A stretch of 64,000 nucleotides of DNA from Metabacillus sediminilitoris (GTDB taxonomy: Bacteria > Bacillota > Bacilli > Bacillales > Bacillaceae): contig NZ_CP046266.1 of assembly GCF_009720625.1 (NCBI RefSeq), positions 4,411,501 to 4,475,500 on the forward strand, written 5' to 3'. The notes beneath the pieces were generated by a model. That model searched no databases. It was not told the origin of the DNA and saw only the letters and a list, made by a program, of their open reading frames with translations. Numbering within the stretch: the first letter of the stretch is position 1; every line of letters starts with the position of its first letter. Positions 27,050 through 35,950 of this stretch are shown piece after piece. A program made the position numbers and the translations under genes.

Positions 27050-28414
27050 TCAATCAAGCCGATATTTATGGATTTTTTCATAGATGCTTGACTTACTTAT
27101 GCCAAGTGAATAGGCAGCTTTTCGTTTGTCACCGTTGTTCTTTTTAATGGTAGCTAGAATAATATTTTTCTCAGCATCGTGCAACATTTCCTTCAACGTA
27201 GCGTCTTTATGAGAAATTACAGCAGGCTTTTTAATATAGTCTGGAATTGATTCAAGTGTTATCACATCTGTTTTTGCTAGATGAATAGATGCCTCAATAA
27301 TGTTTTCTAATTCTCTAATATTTCCTTGCCAGTGATAGTGTTGTAAGGTTTCCATAACATCCTCTTGAATCATTGAAATTCGTTTTCCAGTGCGGATCGA
27401 TACTTTTTTAATAAAATGGCGTACAAGTGTCTCAAGATCCTCCATCCGTTCACGTAAAGCAGGGATATGTAAAGGGATCACACTAATTCGATAATAAAGA
27501 TCACTTCGGAAATCATTTGTTTGAATAAGTTCTTCAAGTGGTCGATTCGTTGCGGTTATGACTCTTACATCTAAGGGAAAAGATTTGGTTGACCCAACTG
27601 GCTCAACTTCTTTTTCTTGAAGAACACGAAGGAGCTTAACTTGCATTTGTAAGCTCATGTCACCAATCTCATCTAAAAAGATCGTACCACCATTCGCTTG
27701 CTGGAATTTCCCTTTTTTACCCCCTTTTTTCGCTCCTGTAAATGCACCTTCTTCATAGCCAAATAATTCAGATTCAAGAAGATGCTCAGGAATAGCACCA
27801 CAATTTACTTTAATAAATGGCTTTTCACTTCGATTACTGAGCAAATGAATACTATGTGCAAATAACTCCTTTCCTGTTCCACTTTCACCTCTAATTAAGA
27901 CAGAGCTATCAGTAGCAGCAATAGATTTAACCTTTTCCTTCAATTCAGCCATAATATTCGAGTTAGAGTGAATATCATTTAATGTATATTTTGCGCCAGT
28001 TATTTCCTGTTGGTCAATAAAAGATTGAATGGAAGACAAATGATGCCTTACATGTGAATTCATCTCATGCCACTCTTTTGTATCACGGAACATCACAGTT
28101 CCAAACGCTCCAACAACCTTATTATCAGCGAAAATCGGAATTCGATTTGCAATCATATAGTTTCCACGAATATATTGAAGATCAGCTATTTCTTCTTCAC
28201 CAGTTTTGACTACGATGTGCATTCTCGAATTTTCAATCACTTCTGTTACATGGCGGCCGATTGCCTCTTCTTTAGTAACTTCACAAAAACGGCAATAATT
28301 TTCATTCATATAAATAATCTTTCCTTTAGCATCAACAATGACAATCCAAACGTAAGCGTTTTCAATAATTGTTTCAAAAATCTCCTTCGCATATGGAAAA
28401 TCATGATTTAGCAT
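27050..28414 (-). CDS. Sigma-54-dependent PAS/AAA+/Fis transcriptional activator
   Basis: 454 residues: an N-terminal PAS domain (about 10-110, WIVIVDAKGKIIYMNENYCR), an AAA+ domain with Walker A GESGTGKE, the sigma-54 contact loop GAFTGAKKGG, Walker B GTIFLDEIGDM and RELENIIE, and a C-terminal Fis-type helix-turn-helix (RKAAYSLGISKSSIYEKI). Similar in layout to RocR/BkdR-class activators. It lies immediately upstream of scoA on the same strand, ends in its own terminator, and very likely activates the scoA sigma-54 promoter. The PAS ligand is unknown. Confidence 0.92.
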   Translation of the reverse strand: MLNHDFPYAKEIFETIIENAYVWIVIVDAKGKIIYMNENYCRFCEVTKEEAIGRHVTEVIENSRMHIVVKTGEEEIADLQYIRGNYMIANRIPIFADNKVVGAFGTVMFRDTKEWHEMNSHVRHHLSSIQSFIDQQEITGAKYTLNDIHSNSNIMAELKEKVKSIAATDSSVLIRGESGTGKELFAHSIHLLSNRSEKPFIKVNCGAIPEHLLESELFGYEEGAFTGAKKGGKKGKFQQANGGTIFLDEIGDMSLQMQVKLLRVLQEKEVEPVGSTKSFPLDVRVITATNRPLEELIQTNDFRSDLYYRISVIPLHIPALRERMEDLETLVRHFIKKVSIRTGKRISMIQEDVMETLQHYHWQGNIRELENIIEASIHLAKTDVITLESIPDYIKKPAVISHKDATLKEMLHDAEKNIILATIKKNNGDKRKAAYSLGISKSSIYEKIHKYRLD

Positions 28415-28520
28415 TTTACCTCTCCCTATTTTCCTTTTTATTTTTATCTTATCATCGATTCTACATTTTTTCTCGTTGCTTTGAATTTATTATTAAAACC
28501 TTTTTTACCTGTATGTAAAT

Positions 28521-28556
28521 AAAAAAGAGACAATTACCATAATGGCATTTGTCTCC
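28521..28556 (-). terminator. Terminator of the MFS gene
   Basis: GGAGACAAATGCC and TGGTAATTGTCTC arms (imperfect), then T6 on the minus strand. Confidence 0.65.
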
Positions 28557-28561
28557 GATCG

Positions 28562-29752
28562 TTAACTAATAGATAATTCTTTGTTTTCACCTATTTCTTT
28601 AAGTTTTTTATCATACATAAATGTTGTAAAGATACCAATAAATAAAAGACTAATAATGATCATAAATAATAAATTTATATGATAAAAGTCTGCAATTACT
28701 CCGCCCAAAAGTGGACCTATCATTCGACCGCCTGTTGCCGTGCTGTTAACAAAGCCTTGATAGAATCCTTGTCTTCCCTTTGGAGCTAAATCGTTTGCAA
28801 TCGTAGGCACAGCAGGCCATACGAACATTTCTCCAATTGTTAATATCACCATTGCAACTAAAAACCCAGTATATTGTTCAGCATATGATGCGATCACAAA
28901 TGAAACAATGAACAAAATAAAACCAATGATCATTTGTTGTTTTAAGGTTTTTGCAAAATGTTTTACAATCTTAGAAAGAAACGGCTGTGCACAGACAATT
29001 AGCACACCATTTACAGTCCATAAAAAGCTATACTGATGTAAAGGAATGTTAAGACTTTGTGTATATGACGAAATTGTTGATGTCCATTGCACATACCCAA
29101 CCCAACATAATAAGTAGCCAATACACAAAATAACAAGAGCCTTGAATTTATTGGAATCTTTTACATCTGGTTTTTGATTTAAAATAGAGGCTTGGCTTGC
29201 TTCTTCTGCATTGATATTGCGGAATCCAAATAATGCGATCAAGAAAAACACCGCAAATAAAGCTGTATTTGCAATAAATATATAGTCAAAAGAGATAGAC
29301 GCAATGAATCCGCCTAATGATGCACCTGCTGCCACACCAACATTTTGCGCAACATAGATCGCATTAAATGCTCTTCGACCACCTTCAGGCCAAACCGCAC
29401 CTGCAAGAGCAAATGTAGCTGGAAATACTATACCAGATCCAAATCCAAGTAAAATGAGCAAATATATATAAATTGGCCAGCTATGGTAAAACATTAATAA
29501 GATCACAGCAACTAAAGTAATGACAATACCTAGAATAATTGATTTGTATCCGCCAATTTTATCAAATAATACACCGCCGACAAGATTGCCAATAACGGTA
29601 GCAGCAGAATTCAACATAAGGACAATACCAGCTACTGTTAACGATTTGCCTAGGTGTTCATGTATATAGATCGTATTAAGCGGCCATAAAAATGATGAAC
29701 CCGTAACATTGATCATCATACCGACTACAAGCAACCAAAGTGAACGCGGCAT
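28562..29752 (-). CDS. Major facilitator superfamily transporter (YttB-like)
   Basis: 396 residues with 12 hydrophobic segments. Motif A-like GGVLFDKIGGYKS lies between segments 2 and 3, and LLGGVIADFY near the end. Substrate unknown; a drug-efflux-type exporter is the family default. ATG at 29752 (MPRSLWLLVVG) has GAGGAGG upstream; the longer frame to 29833 lacks a site. B. subtilis carries yttB near leuS, and size and position agree with it. Confidence 0.8.
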   Translation of the reverse strand: MPRSLWLLVVGMMINVTGSSFLWPLNTIYIHEHLGKSLTVAGIVLMLNSAATVIGNLVGGVLFDKIGGYKSIILGIVITLVAVILLMFYHSWPIYIYLLILLGFGSGIVFPATFALAGAVWPEGGRRAFNAIYVAQNVGVAAGASLGGFIASISFDYIFIANTALFAVFFLIALFGFRNINAEEASQASILNQKPDVKDSNKFKALVILCIGYLLCWVGYVQWTSTISSYTQSLNIPLHQYSFLWTVNGVLIVCAQPFLSKIVKHFAKTLKQQMIIGFILFIVSFVIASYAEQYTGFLVAMVILTIGEMFVWPAVPTIANDLAPKGRQGFYQGFVNSTATGGRMIGPLLGGVIADFYHINLLFMIIISLLFIGIFTTFMYDKKLKEIGENKELSIS

Positions 29753-29976
29753 TTTTATCCTCCTCGCGTGAGTTAGTGAATAATGGATTGGGGCTGATCC
29801 GCTTACCCATGATTCGTTCCAATTAGATGACAAGTTGATAATAGTGCCTTTATCATCTATTAATCTATCTGTACTCAGAGAATTTTAGACGCTTTTTACT
29901 CGGTTTGCAATGAGGAAACTCACAGTTTGTTAATGTTGTAATAATGGGAATTTATCGACTTTTCCTGCAGCAAATT

Positions 29977-30462
29977 TCATTCATTTAAAAGGATGTACAT
30001 AAGAATATCATCAACATATTTCCCATCAATATAAAACTCATTAATTAATCTACCTTGTTCGATAAAACCGTTCTTTCTATAAAATTCAATTGCACCTTCA
30101 TTTGTCGCTAAAACACGTAATGATAACTTGTGTACACCCTTTTTCTTTGCTAGTTCTTTGCCTTTATGTAGTAATTGTTTTCCAATGCCTTTTCCTTGTA
30201 TCCTTTGATCAACAGCAATATCGAGCTCTAATACATGTTTATTTGTTGCTAGTGGTGTTGGATAATGAAATCCTAAGTAACCTGCTATTTCACCCTCTAC
30301 AAGTGCAACAATTTGACTTTCTGCAGGATTTCTCTTTGCAAATTCTTCAACAGATGCCCAAGCAATTTCAGCTGGAGTTGTCGTAGAATTCCATATACGA
30401 TGGTCTAAAGCAATAAGCTGCTTGAAATCTTCCTCTTTTGATAAACGAATTTCAACCTTCAT
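29977..30462 (-). CDS. GNAT-family N-acetyltransferase
   Basis: 161 residues. Acetyl-CoA-binding loop QRIQGKGIGKQLLHKGKELA (about 90-110), then LRVLATNEGAIEFYRKNGF, the standard GNAT C-terminal half, and YVDDILMYILL. Substrate not predictable. Monocistronic, ATG with GAGAGGA upstream. Confidence 0.85.
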   Translation of the reverse strand: MKVEIRLSKEEDFKQLIALDHRIWNSTTTPAEIAWASVEEFAKRNPAESQIVALVEGEIAGYLGFHYPTPLATNKHVLELDIAVDQRIQGKGIGKQLLHKGKELAKKKGVHKLSLRVLATNEGAIEFYRKNGFIEQGRLINEFYIDGKYVDDILMYILLNE

Positions 30463-30642
30463 AAATAAAATCCTCTCTTGCTCTCATTCCTACTTATTTT
30501 CTCGTAAAATGACAAACTTTAATTTTGACAAAATCACACCTACAAGTAAAATAACATGGAAAAAACCAATAGTTAAGCAGTTACGTCCACATTTGCTCGT
30601 AAAAAAATCGACTGCTAATTAAGCAGCCAATTCAAGTTTCAC

Positions 30643-31962
30643 CTATAATTCTCTTCTTAAAGCAGATAATACATTTATATTTGTCGCTTTTACTGCAGGA
30701 CGTAATCCTGAAACCATTGCGACGATTATACTAATTCCTGCTGAAATGAATACTAGACTAACTGGTATATAGGAAAAAGTAATGTTCATATCACCTTCTC
30801 CACCCATTACTGAATGTAAAATAATTGGTAACATCATATTTGCAGCATAGCTTATTGCATAGGAAATAACCACTCCTATGATCGATCCCACAATCCCAAT
30901 ATATGCACTTTCCATTAAAAATAAACGACGAATAATTCCTGGTTGTGCACCTAATGCTTTCATAATCCCAATCTCTTGTGTTCTTTCTGTAACAGCCATT
31001 GTCATTGTATTGAAAATTCCAATAGAAGCAATCAAAACAGCTACAGTCCCAACAAAGATTAATCCTGCTTTAAAGACGTTAAAAAATAGGTTTACACTAT
31101 CTAGTTCCTCTGTTATTGAATAAACCATATAGCCTTTATTCTTTAAATCATCTGTTACTTGTGCTACATGCTCTAATCCTGTTGAGTAAACTAATACTTC
31201 ACTATAAGGTAGATCAGTTAAGGATTCATGATCGTTATTACTAGCAAAAGCTAAAATCTCTTCCCTAAGTGAGTCGTTAATGTAAATACTTTGATCCTGA
31301 AACCAGTCTCTAGTTGGTGCTTTCCCAACTCCAGATATGGTGAAGGTAAATGTTTTTTTCTCTTCCTTCCCATCGATTTCCTTCAATATTGTCATTGTAA
31401 ATTCTTTACCAACTAGCTCTCCCTCATATCCAGCAGGTACTTCTATAGTATCTTGGGAAGATTCCAACGCTTTTTGATATTGCTCTTTTTCTTCTTTTGT
31501 TAATAATGATTTTGCAAAATGATATCCAACAATAACTTCATTTTCTGACTTTGGTACTTCTCCTTTTTCCAAAGCTAAATTCCCTTTAAGTTCTTCTTCC
31601 ATATTCGTAATTGTAGGATAAACCTCACCTTTCCGATCTTCGAACGTTACCTCGAAAGGTTTATCAATTGAATTACGATGTACGACAGCAGCTACATTTT
31701 CTGTCTTAGCAAGTTCTGCAAGGTTATCTTTGTTGATCGCTTCGGAGTTTCCATCCTTTTCTTTCCCTTTAACACTTACTTCTGTCATGACTTGTTGCGA
31801 CTTAATTTCTTCTGTAATACTTTTTTGAATCCCAAATCCAACAGAGGCTAAAACAATTAAGAAGGCACAAGCCATCGTTGTTGCTAAGATTGTCATAAAA
31901 ACTCGCAAGCGATTTTTTTTCATATTTTTTTGCATGAATTTTAGTTGATCTTTAAACTTCAA
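30643..31962 (-). CDS. ytrF: MacB/FtsX-type ABC permease (YtrF-like)
   Basis: About 439 residues: one N-terminal membrane span (VFMTILATTMACAFLIVLAS), a large extracellular domain to about residue 300, then three C-terminal spans in the FtsX domain with ERTQEIGIMKALGAQ. Pairs with the ATPase encoded upstream, which it overlaps by 11 bases. In B. subtilis YtrF works with YtrBCDE in a cell-wall-antibiotic-inducible ABC system. TTG at 31962 has AAAGGTGG eight bases upstream; GTG codons at 31971 and 31974 are alternatives. Confidence 0.85.
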   Translation of the reverse strand: MKFKDQLKFMQKNMKKNRLRVFMTILATTMACAFLIVLASVGFGIQKSITEEIKSQQVMTEVSVKGKEKDGNSEAINKDNLAELAKTENVAAVVHRNSIDKPFEVTFEDRKGEVYPTITNMEEELKGNLALEKGEVPKSENEVIVGYHFAKSLLTKEEKEQYQKALESSQDTIEVPAGYEGELVGKEFTMTILKEIDGKEEKKTFTFTISGVGKAPTRDWFQDQSIYINDSLREEILAFASNNDHESLTDLPYSEVLVYSTGLEHVAQVTDDLKNKGYMVYSITEELDSVNLFFNVFKAGLIFVGTVAVLIASIGIFNTMTMAVTERTQEIGIMKALGAQPGIIRRLFLMESAYIGIVGSIIGVVISYAISYAANMMLPIILHSVMGGEGDMNITFSYIPVSLVFISAGISIIVAMVSGLRPAVKATNINVLSALRREL

Positions 31963-32650
31963 TGAATGCACCACCTTTTGTTAACACACCATCTTGTAGA
32001 TGGAACTGATGGTTGCTGATTTTTGCTACTTCTTCATCATGTGTGATGATGAAAAATGTAATACCCTGTTCTTCATTCAGTTTTTTAATCAAATCTAAAA
32101 TTTCTTTTTCCGTTTCTGAATCAAGACTTCCAGTTGGTTCATCAGCTAAGATTATACTTGGCTTTGTGATAAGTGCACGAGCAATACTTACACGCTGCTG
32201 CTGTCCGCCAGATAGTTCATTCGGATAATGATCAGCATGATGATGTAAACCGACACTTTCTAATAGCTCCAACACTTCCTTTTTACGCTGTGTTGAAGAA
32301 ATTCCTTTTAGGGTAAGCGGCAATTCTACATTTTCAAACGTTGTTAAACTTTGGATCAATTGAAAGCTCTGGAAGATAAAGCCGAAATTATCTAATCGAA
32401 ACATAGCCCACATTTTCTCATTAAAGGATGTAACATTTGTTTCTTTTATGATGATTTCACCTGCAGTTGGTGAAATATATCCTGAAATTAGATTTAGCAA
32501 TGTTGATTTTCCTGAGCCGCTTCGTCCAACAATGGAGGCAATTTCTCCTTTCTTTATTGTTAAAGAAATATTTTTAAGAACAGGTATTTCGTTTTTACTG
32601 CCCTTTTTACCAACCTTAAAGGAATGACTTAAATCCCGAACTTCAATCAT
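31952..32650 (-). CDS. ytrE: ABC transporter ATPase (YtrE-like)
   Basis: 232 residues of the MacB/LolD type. Walker A GRSGSGKST, signature LSGGQQQRVSIARAL, Walker B IILADEPTGSLD and the His switch FIITHDEE are all intact. Partner of the following FtsX-type permease. Start ATG with TCGGAGGAG upstream. Follows the broken ytrC/D remnant by 19 bases, so it is still in the ytrA transcription unit. Confidence 0.88.
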   Translation of the reverse strand: MIEVRDLSHSFKVGKKGSKNEIPVLKNISLTIKKGEIASIVGRSGSGKSTLLNLISGYISPTAGEIIIKETNVTSFNEKMWAMFRLDNFGFIFQSFQLIQSLTTFENVELPLTLKGISSTQRKKEVLELLESVGLHHHADHYPNELSGGQQQRVSIARALITKPSIILADEPTGSLDSETEKEILDLIKKLNEEQGITFFIITHDEEVAKISNHQFHLQDGVLTKGGAFIEV

Positions 32651-32669
32651 GTTTTCTCCTCCGACAATC

Positions 32670-33240
32670 TTATTTTTTCTTTTTATAGATCACAAAGTAA
32701 CTTACAAGAAAGCCAATAATAGCTCCAACTGCAGCCCCAATGAAGTAACCCATCATGGTATTTTCTGCTGACGACAAATACCCAAATGAACTAAAACCTA
32801 GGATCCCTAGTAGAATGACTACAAATTGGATCGGTCGCTCCATCCATTTCCAAAGGAAAAATGCTCCATTTCTTTCAAAGGGATGCTTACTAAATGGAAA
32901 AAATCCAATGATGAGAAAAAGGGCAGACATTAATATGGAAGGATAAATTTCTTTCACTGGAATATTCGCATATTTAAAAAAACACATACGCAATCGGAGT
33001 AAAATGATACGTGCTTTCCAAAATGTCATCGTCTAATGTAAAATCAACCCCTGTAAACACTTCTAGCTGAACAGCAATTAAAGCAACTATTAATAGTGGT
33101 AAAATCCTAACCGAAAATGTAACAATTCCTTGGGCAAATGAAGTTCCCGCAATGCCTCCAGCCGAAAATGTCAGCGTGTAAAATACAGTAACGCACCAAG
33201 TAAAAACCAAAAATTTGATTCAAAATGAATTGTCTGTATC
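32670..33240 (-). pseudogene. Decayed ABC permease (ytrC/ytrD remnant)
   Basis: Three consecutive frames carry pieces of one membrane protein: HFESNFWFLLGALLYF, then TLTFSAGGIAGTSFAQG through FTLDDDILESTYHFTPIAYVFF, then KYANIPVKEIYPSILM to a Lys tail at 32670. The joins near 33188 and 32985 are frameshifts; the second lies in an A run. The N-terminal part of the permease is missing. Related to YtrC of B. subtilis by pattern and operon position. Two or more sequencing errors could mimic the shifts but not the missing N-terminus. Confidence 0.8.
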
Positions 33241-33516
33241 TTAGTGCTTGTATGTATAGCGGTCATAAAAGGAATTTTGCACAGGCATAAAAATGACGTT
33301 TTCTTTTAACAAACGGATGTTTGATAATTGAAACATTTTTAAACAGAATATAGCCTTCATCAGCTTGTTAAATTGTTTACATCTGAGCAACGTTGTTTTA
33401 CCAGACCCATTCCGACTAAGCAACCCAAAAATTTCACCATGGGTAAGCTTAAGATTTATATCTTTCAGTACATAGTTTCCATTAATTGTTTTCTTCAGAT
33501 TTTTTATTTCTAGCAT
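33241..33516 (-). pseudogene. Truncated ABC ATPase (ytrB remnant)
   Basis: Starts like YtrB, with Walker A LSRNGSGKTTLLR. It then shifts frame, so that a DEGYILFKNVSIIKHPFVK-like segment is read out of frame, returns to frame for NVIFMPVQNSFYDRYTYK, and stops after about 90 codons instead of about 290. The signature and Walker B regions are absent. Beyond the stop, sequence resumes inside the permease remnant, so a deletion removed the ytrB 3' part. Confidence 0.85.
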
Positions 33517-33898
33517 GGGCTTCGCCTCCCACTTTTTTCTTTATTTCATCGATCCAGTCATGAATATGGTTAAAGTCGATTCCTGCATAAAACGCATCAA
33601 TTATTAGTGGCTTTAGCTGTTCTTTAATCATTTCCATCTTCCCTTCATCTACCGTTTCCCTTGCGTTTTCCGATACAAATGTTCCCCGGCCACGATGCGT
33701 TTCTATGATGCCTTGCCTTTCAAGTTCCTTATACGCTTTACTCACCGTATTTGGATTGGCAATGATCATCGTTGATAATTCTCGAACGGACGGTAGCTTA
33801 TCACCAGATTTTAACAACCCTTTAAAACAAAGCTCCTTCATTTGCTGAATAATCTGTTCATAAATGGGAGTCGAACTTCTTGGATCAATTTGTATCAT
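33482..33898 (-). CDS. ytrA: GntR-family repressor YtrA
   Basis: 138 residues. N-terminal GntR winged helix: STPIYEQIIQQMKEL, KLPSVRELSTMIIANPNTVS, GRGTFVS; then the short YtrA-type helical tail. In B. subtilis YtrA represses its own ytr operon, which responds to wall antibiotics. ATG at 33898 with AGAGGGAG upstream; the frame to 33925 lacks a site. Overlaps the ytrB remnant by 35 bases. A perfect 10-bp inverted repeat sits just upstream. Confidence 0.9.
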   Translation of the reverse strand: MIQIDPRSSTPIYEQIIQQMKELCFKGLLKSGDKLPSVRELSTMIIANPNTVSKAYKELERQGIIETHRGRGTFVSENARETVDEGKMEMIKEQLKPLIIDAFYAGIDFNHIHDWIDEIKKKVGGEAHARNKKSEENN

Positions 33899-33928
33899 CG
33901 TTTCTCCCTCTTTCTTTACATGCATTTT

Positions 33929-33965
33929 GTATTATGTGCACTATATGATATAATACACATAATAC
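33929..33965. promoter_or_regulatory. Probable YtrA operator
   Basis: GTATTATGTG and CACATAATAC, a perfect 10-bp inverted repeat with a 17-bp centre, 31 bases upstream of the ytrA start. Autorepression by GntR proteins at such a site is usual. Confidence 0.65.
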
Positions 33966-34018
33966 ATTAATACCATTTACTATTTTTGTCAATTGGTAAT
34001 CTTGCAGCTTTTTATATT

Positions 34019-34233
34019 GGCTGTTTTGGCACTTTGTTGCTAATTACTAAGTAATGCGGTGTGGTTAATTGCAGTGAGAGATGCTTGCTTTCCGCGGGGC
34101 GGGCGGAGCCTCCTCTGCGTAAACGCCTGCGGGGTCTCACCTGTCCCGCTGCTCCCGCAGGAGTCTCGCAATTTGCTCCAATCAACCTTAAATAGTTTTC
34201 GTTTCTAAAAAAACAATCTTTATGAAAAGAGCC
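34019..34233 (+). mobile_element. MITE copy 2 (215 bp)
   Basis: GGCTGTTTTGGCACTTTGTT at the left, ATCTTTATGAAAAGAGCC at the right. Flanks TTTATATT (34011-34018) and TTTATTTT (34234-34241) are target duplications differing at one base. Internal sequence matches the other two copies, including the segment deleted from copy 1. Apparent reading frames across it are not genes. Confidence 0.85.
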
Positions 34234-34268
34234 TTTATTTTTCAATAACATTCTTTGTTGCATAATAG

Positions 34269-34294
34269 AAAAAACGCCGTAATAATACGACGTT
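34269..34294 (-). terminator. Terminator of the ytzC operon
   Basis: AACGTCGTA and TACGGCGTT arms with a 4-base loop, then T6 on the minus strand. Confidence 0.85.
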
Positions 34295-34312
34295 AATAGA
34301 GCAAAACCTAAC

Positions 34313-34483
34313 CTATTGTTTCGTTTCAACTCTCTGTTTTGATTTAAGCTTCTGCCCTTTTTTTGCGTTTTTAGCTTTCGTTTCAGTAACAGGATCGAAA
34401 TCTTGACCAAGCTCTATATCATTGTTATTTATTCCATTTTTCGTTTTTTGCTCGGGATTATTTTGCTTTGAACGCTTTTTCAT
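34313..34483 (-). CDS. Small basic hypothetical protein downstream of ytzC
   Basis: 56 codons beginning MKKRSKQNNPEQKTK, Lys/Asn/Gln-rich with a short acidic DIELGQDFDP centre, probably unstructured. The ATG overlaps the ytzC stop (ATGA), with GGGAGTGG upstream, and a strong terminator follows its stop. Composition recalls small spore-associated proteins, but I recognise no family. Operon position makes it a credible gene. Confidence 0.65.
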   Translation of the reverse strand: MKKRSKQNNPEQKTKNGINNNDIELGQDFDPVTETKAKNAKKGQKLKSKQRVETKQ

Positions 34484-34752
34484 CGCTCACCACTCCCTTT
34501 TAAGATCATGTTATTTTGTAGGCTTTGTAATTGTAGTCGCATTCTATACAGTTGATCTTGTTGTTGATCATTTGCACTTAATGAAAGGTGATTAATATCA
34601 TTTACTGCATTCTCAAGCTTTTGAAGTGCGTTTGTATACTCAGTTTCATTATAGTGCTCTTGTCTAGCCCCAATTTCATATTGTTCTTGTGCATATTCTA
34701 AGGCTTCGGTACATCGCTGCAAATATTCGTCAACTGATTTTCTTGTTGCCAT
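34480..34752 (-). CDS. ytzC: YtzC (DUF2524)
   Basis: 90 residues, two predicted long helices (SVDEYLQRCTEALEYAQEQY and LQKLENAVNDINHL), heptad-like. B. subtilis YtzC has almost the same length and also precedes ytqA. Function unknown. ATG with TTTGGAGGAG upstream; first gene of a two-gene unit. Confidence 0.85.
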   Translation of the reverse strand: MATRKSVDEYLQRCTEALEYAQEQYEIGARQEHYNETEYTNALQKLENAVNDINHLSLSANDQQQDQLYRMRLQLQSLQNNMILKGSGER

Positions 34753-34984
34753 CTAGATCTCTCCTCCAAACGATATGAAGTCAGTGATGCTTCATCAAGA
34801 TTATTGTTTACAAACATCGTCGAAAACTTAACTAATAATAATTGGAAAGTCGAAAGGAAAACTGTCCTTATCATGATAATCATGATAAAATTTTCTGATT
34901 GAAGTTAGTTTTGAGGGACCGTCCCTTAATGAAGAGGGAGACATTTCCTTATTGCAAAGAATGGGATATTAGGAGGTATGTGAT

Positions 34985-35950
34985 TTGACTCAAACAAATC
35001 CATTTCCGTATGCATCTGACGACAAACGTTATCATACATGGAATTATCATTTACGAAATACATTTGGAAACAAAATATTTAAAGTTGCACTTGATGGCGG
35101 ATTTGACTGTCCAAACCGTGACGGTACTGTTGCACATGGCGGCTGTACTTTTTGCAGTGCCGCAGGCTCAGGTGATTTTGCAGGGAATAGGGCCAACGAT
35201 CTTGTTACACAATTCAATGAAATAAAAAATAAAATGCATAACAAATGGAAAGACGGAAAATATATAGCTTACTTTCAAGCATATACTAATACTCATGCAC
35301 CTGTTGAAGTATTAAGAGAGAAATTTGAAACGGTTTTAAGGATAGATGGAGTTGTCGGATTATCTATTGCTACTCGTCCAGATTGCTTACCTGATGATGT
35401 TGTCGAATATTTAGCTGAGCTAAATAAGCGAACTTATTTATGGGTTGAGCTTGGTTTGCAAACTGTACATGAACGAACAGCTCTGTTAATCAATCGTGCA
35501 CATGATTTTGATTGTTATGTGCAGGGTGTAAATAAGCTGCGTAAGCATGGAATTCGAGTGTGCTCTCATATTATTAACGGGTTACCGTTAGAAAATGTCG
35601 ACATGATGATGGAAACAGCAAAGGCTGTTGCTCATTTAGATGTTCAAGGGATAAAAATTCATCTTTTACATTTATTAAAAGGGACACCTCTTGTTAAGCA
35701 ATATGAAAAAGGAAAGCTTGAATTTCTTTCTTTAGAAGAATATGTAAACCTTGTTTGTGATCAATTGGAACTGATTCCTCCGGAAATGATCGTTCATCGA
35801 ATTACAGGCGATGGTCCAATTGATTTAATGATCGGTCCAATGTGGAGCGTCAATAAGTGGAATGTCTTAAATTCAATTGATGCTGAACTAAAAAGACGTA
35901 ATAGCTATCAAGGAAAATTTCATCAAAAAGCAGAGGTTGGCAAGTCATGA
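34985..35950 (+). CDS. ytqA: Radical SAM protein YtqA (MnmL)
   Basis: 321 residues, TIGR01212-type radical SAM protein. The cluster-binding Cys sit in FDCPNRDGTVAHGGCTFC (about 35-52), an extended spacing typical of this family. GLSIATRPDCLPDD and WVELGLQT follow, and HIINGLPLENVDMM is another core element. Recent work, as I recall, links B. subtilis YtqA (MnmL) and YtqB (MnmM) to formation of mnm5s2U in tRNA wobble positions. Start is TTG with AGGAGG eight bases upstream. Overlaps ytqB by four bases. Confidence 0.9.
   Translation: MTQTNPFPYASDDKRYHTWNYHLRNTFGNKIFKVALDGGFDCPNRDGTVAHGGCTFCSAAGSGDFAGNRANDLVTQFNEIKNKMHNKWKDGKYIAYFQAYTNTHAPVEVLREKFETVLRIDGVVGLSIATRPDCLPDDVVEYLAELNKRTYLWVELGLQTVHERTALLINRAHDFDCYVQGVNKLRKHGIRVCSHIINGLPLENVDMMMETAKAVAHLDVQGIKIHLLHLLKGTPLVKQYEKGKLEFLSLEEYVNLVCDQLELIPPEMIVHRITGDGPIDLMIGPMWSVNKWNVLNSIDAELKRRNSYQGKFHQKAEVGKS

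Noticed and set aside
34012..34410. 132-codon minus-strand frame
   Set aside because: It runs through MITE copy 2 and the terminator of the ytzC unit; low-complexity product, no ribosome site. The true gene there is the shorter frame at 34313-34483.
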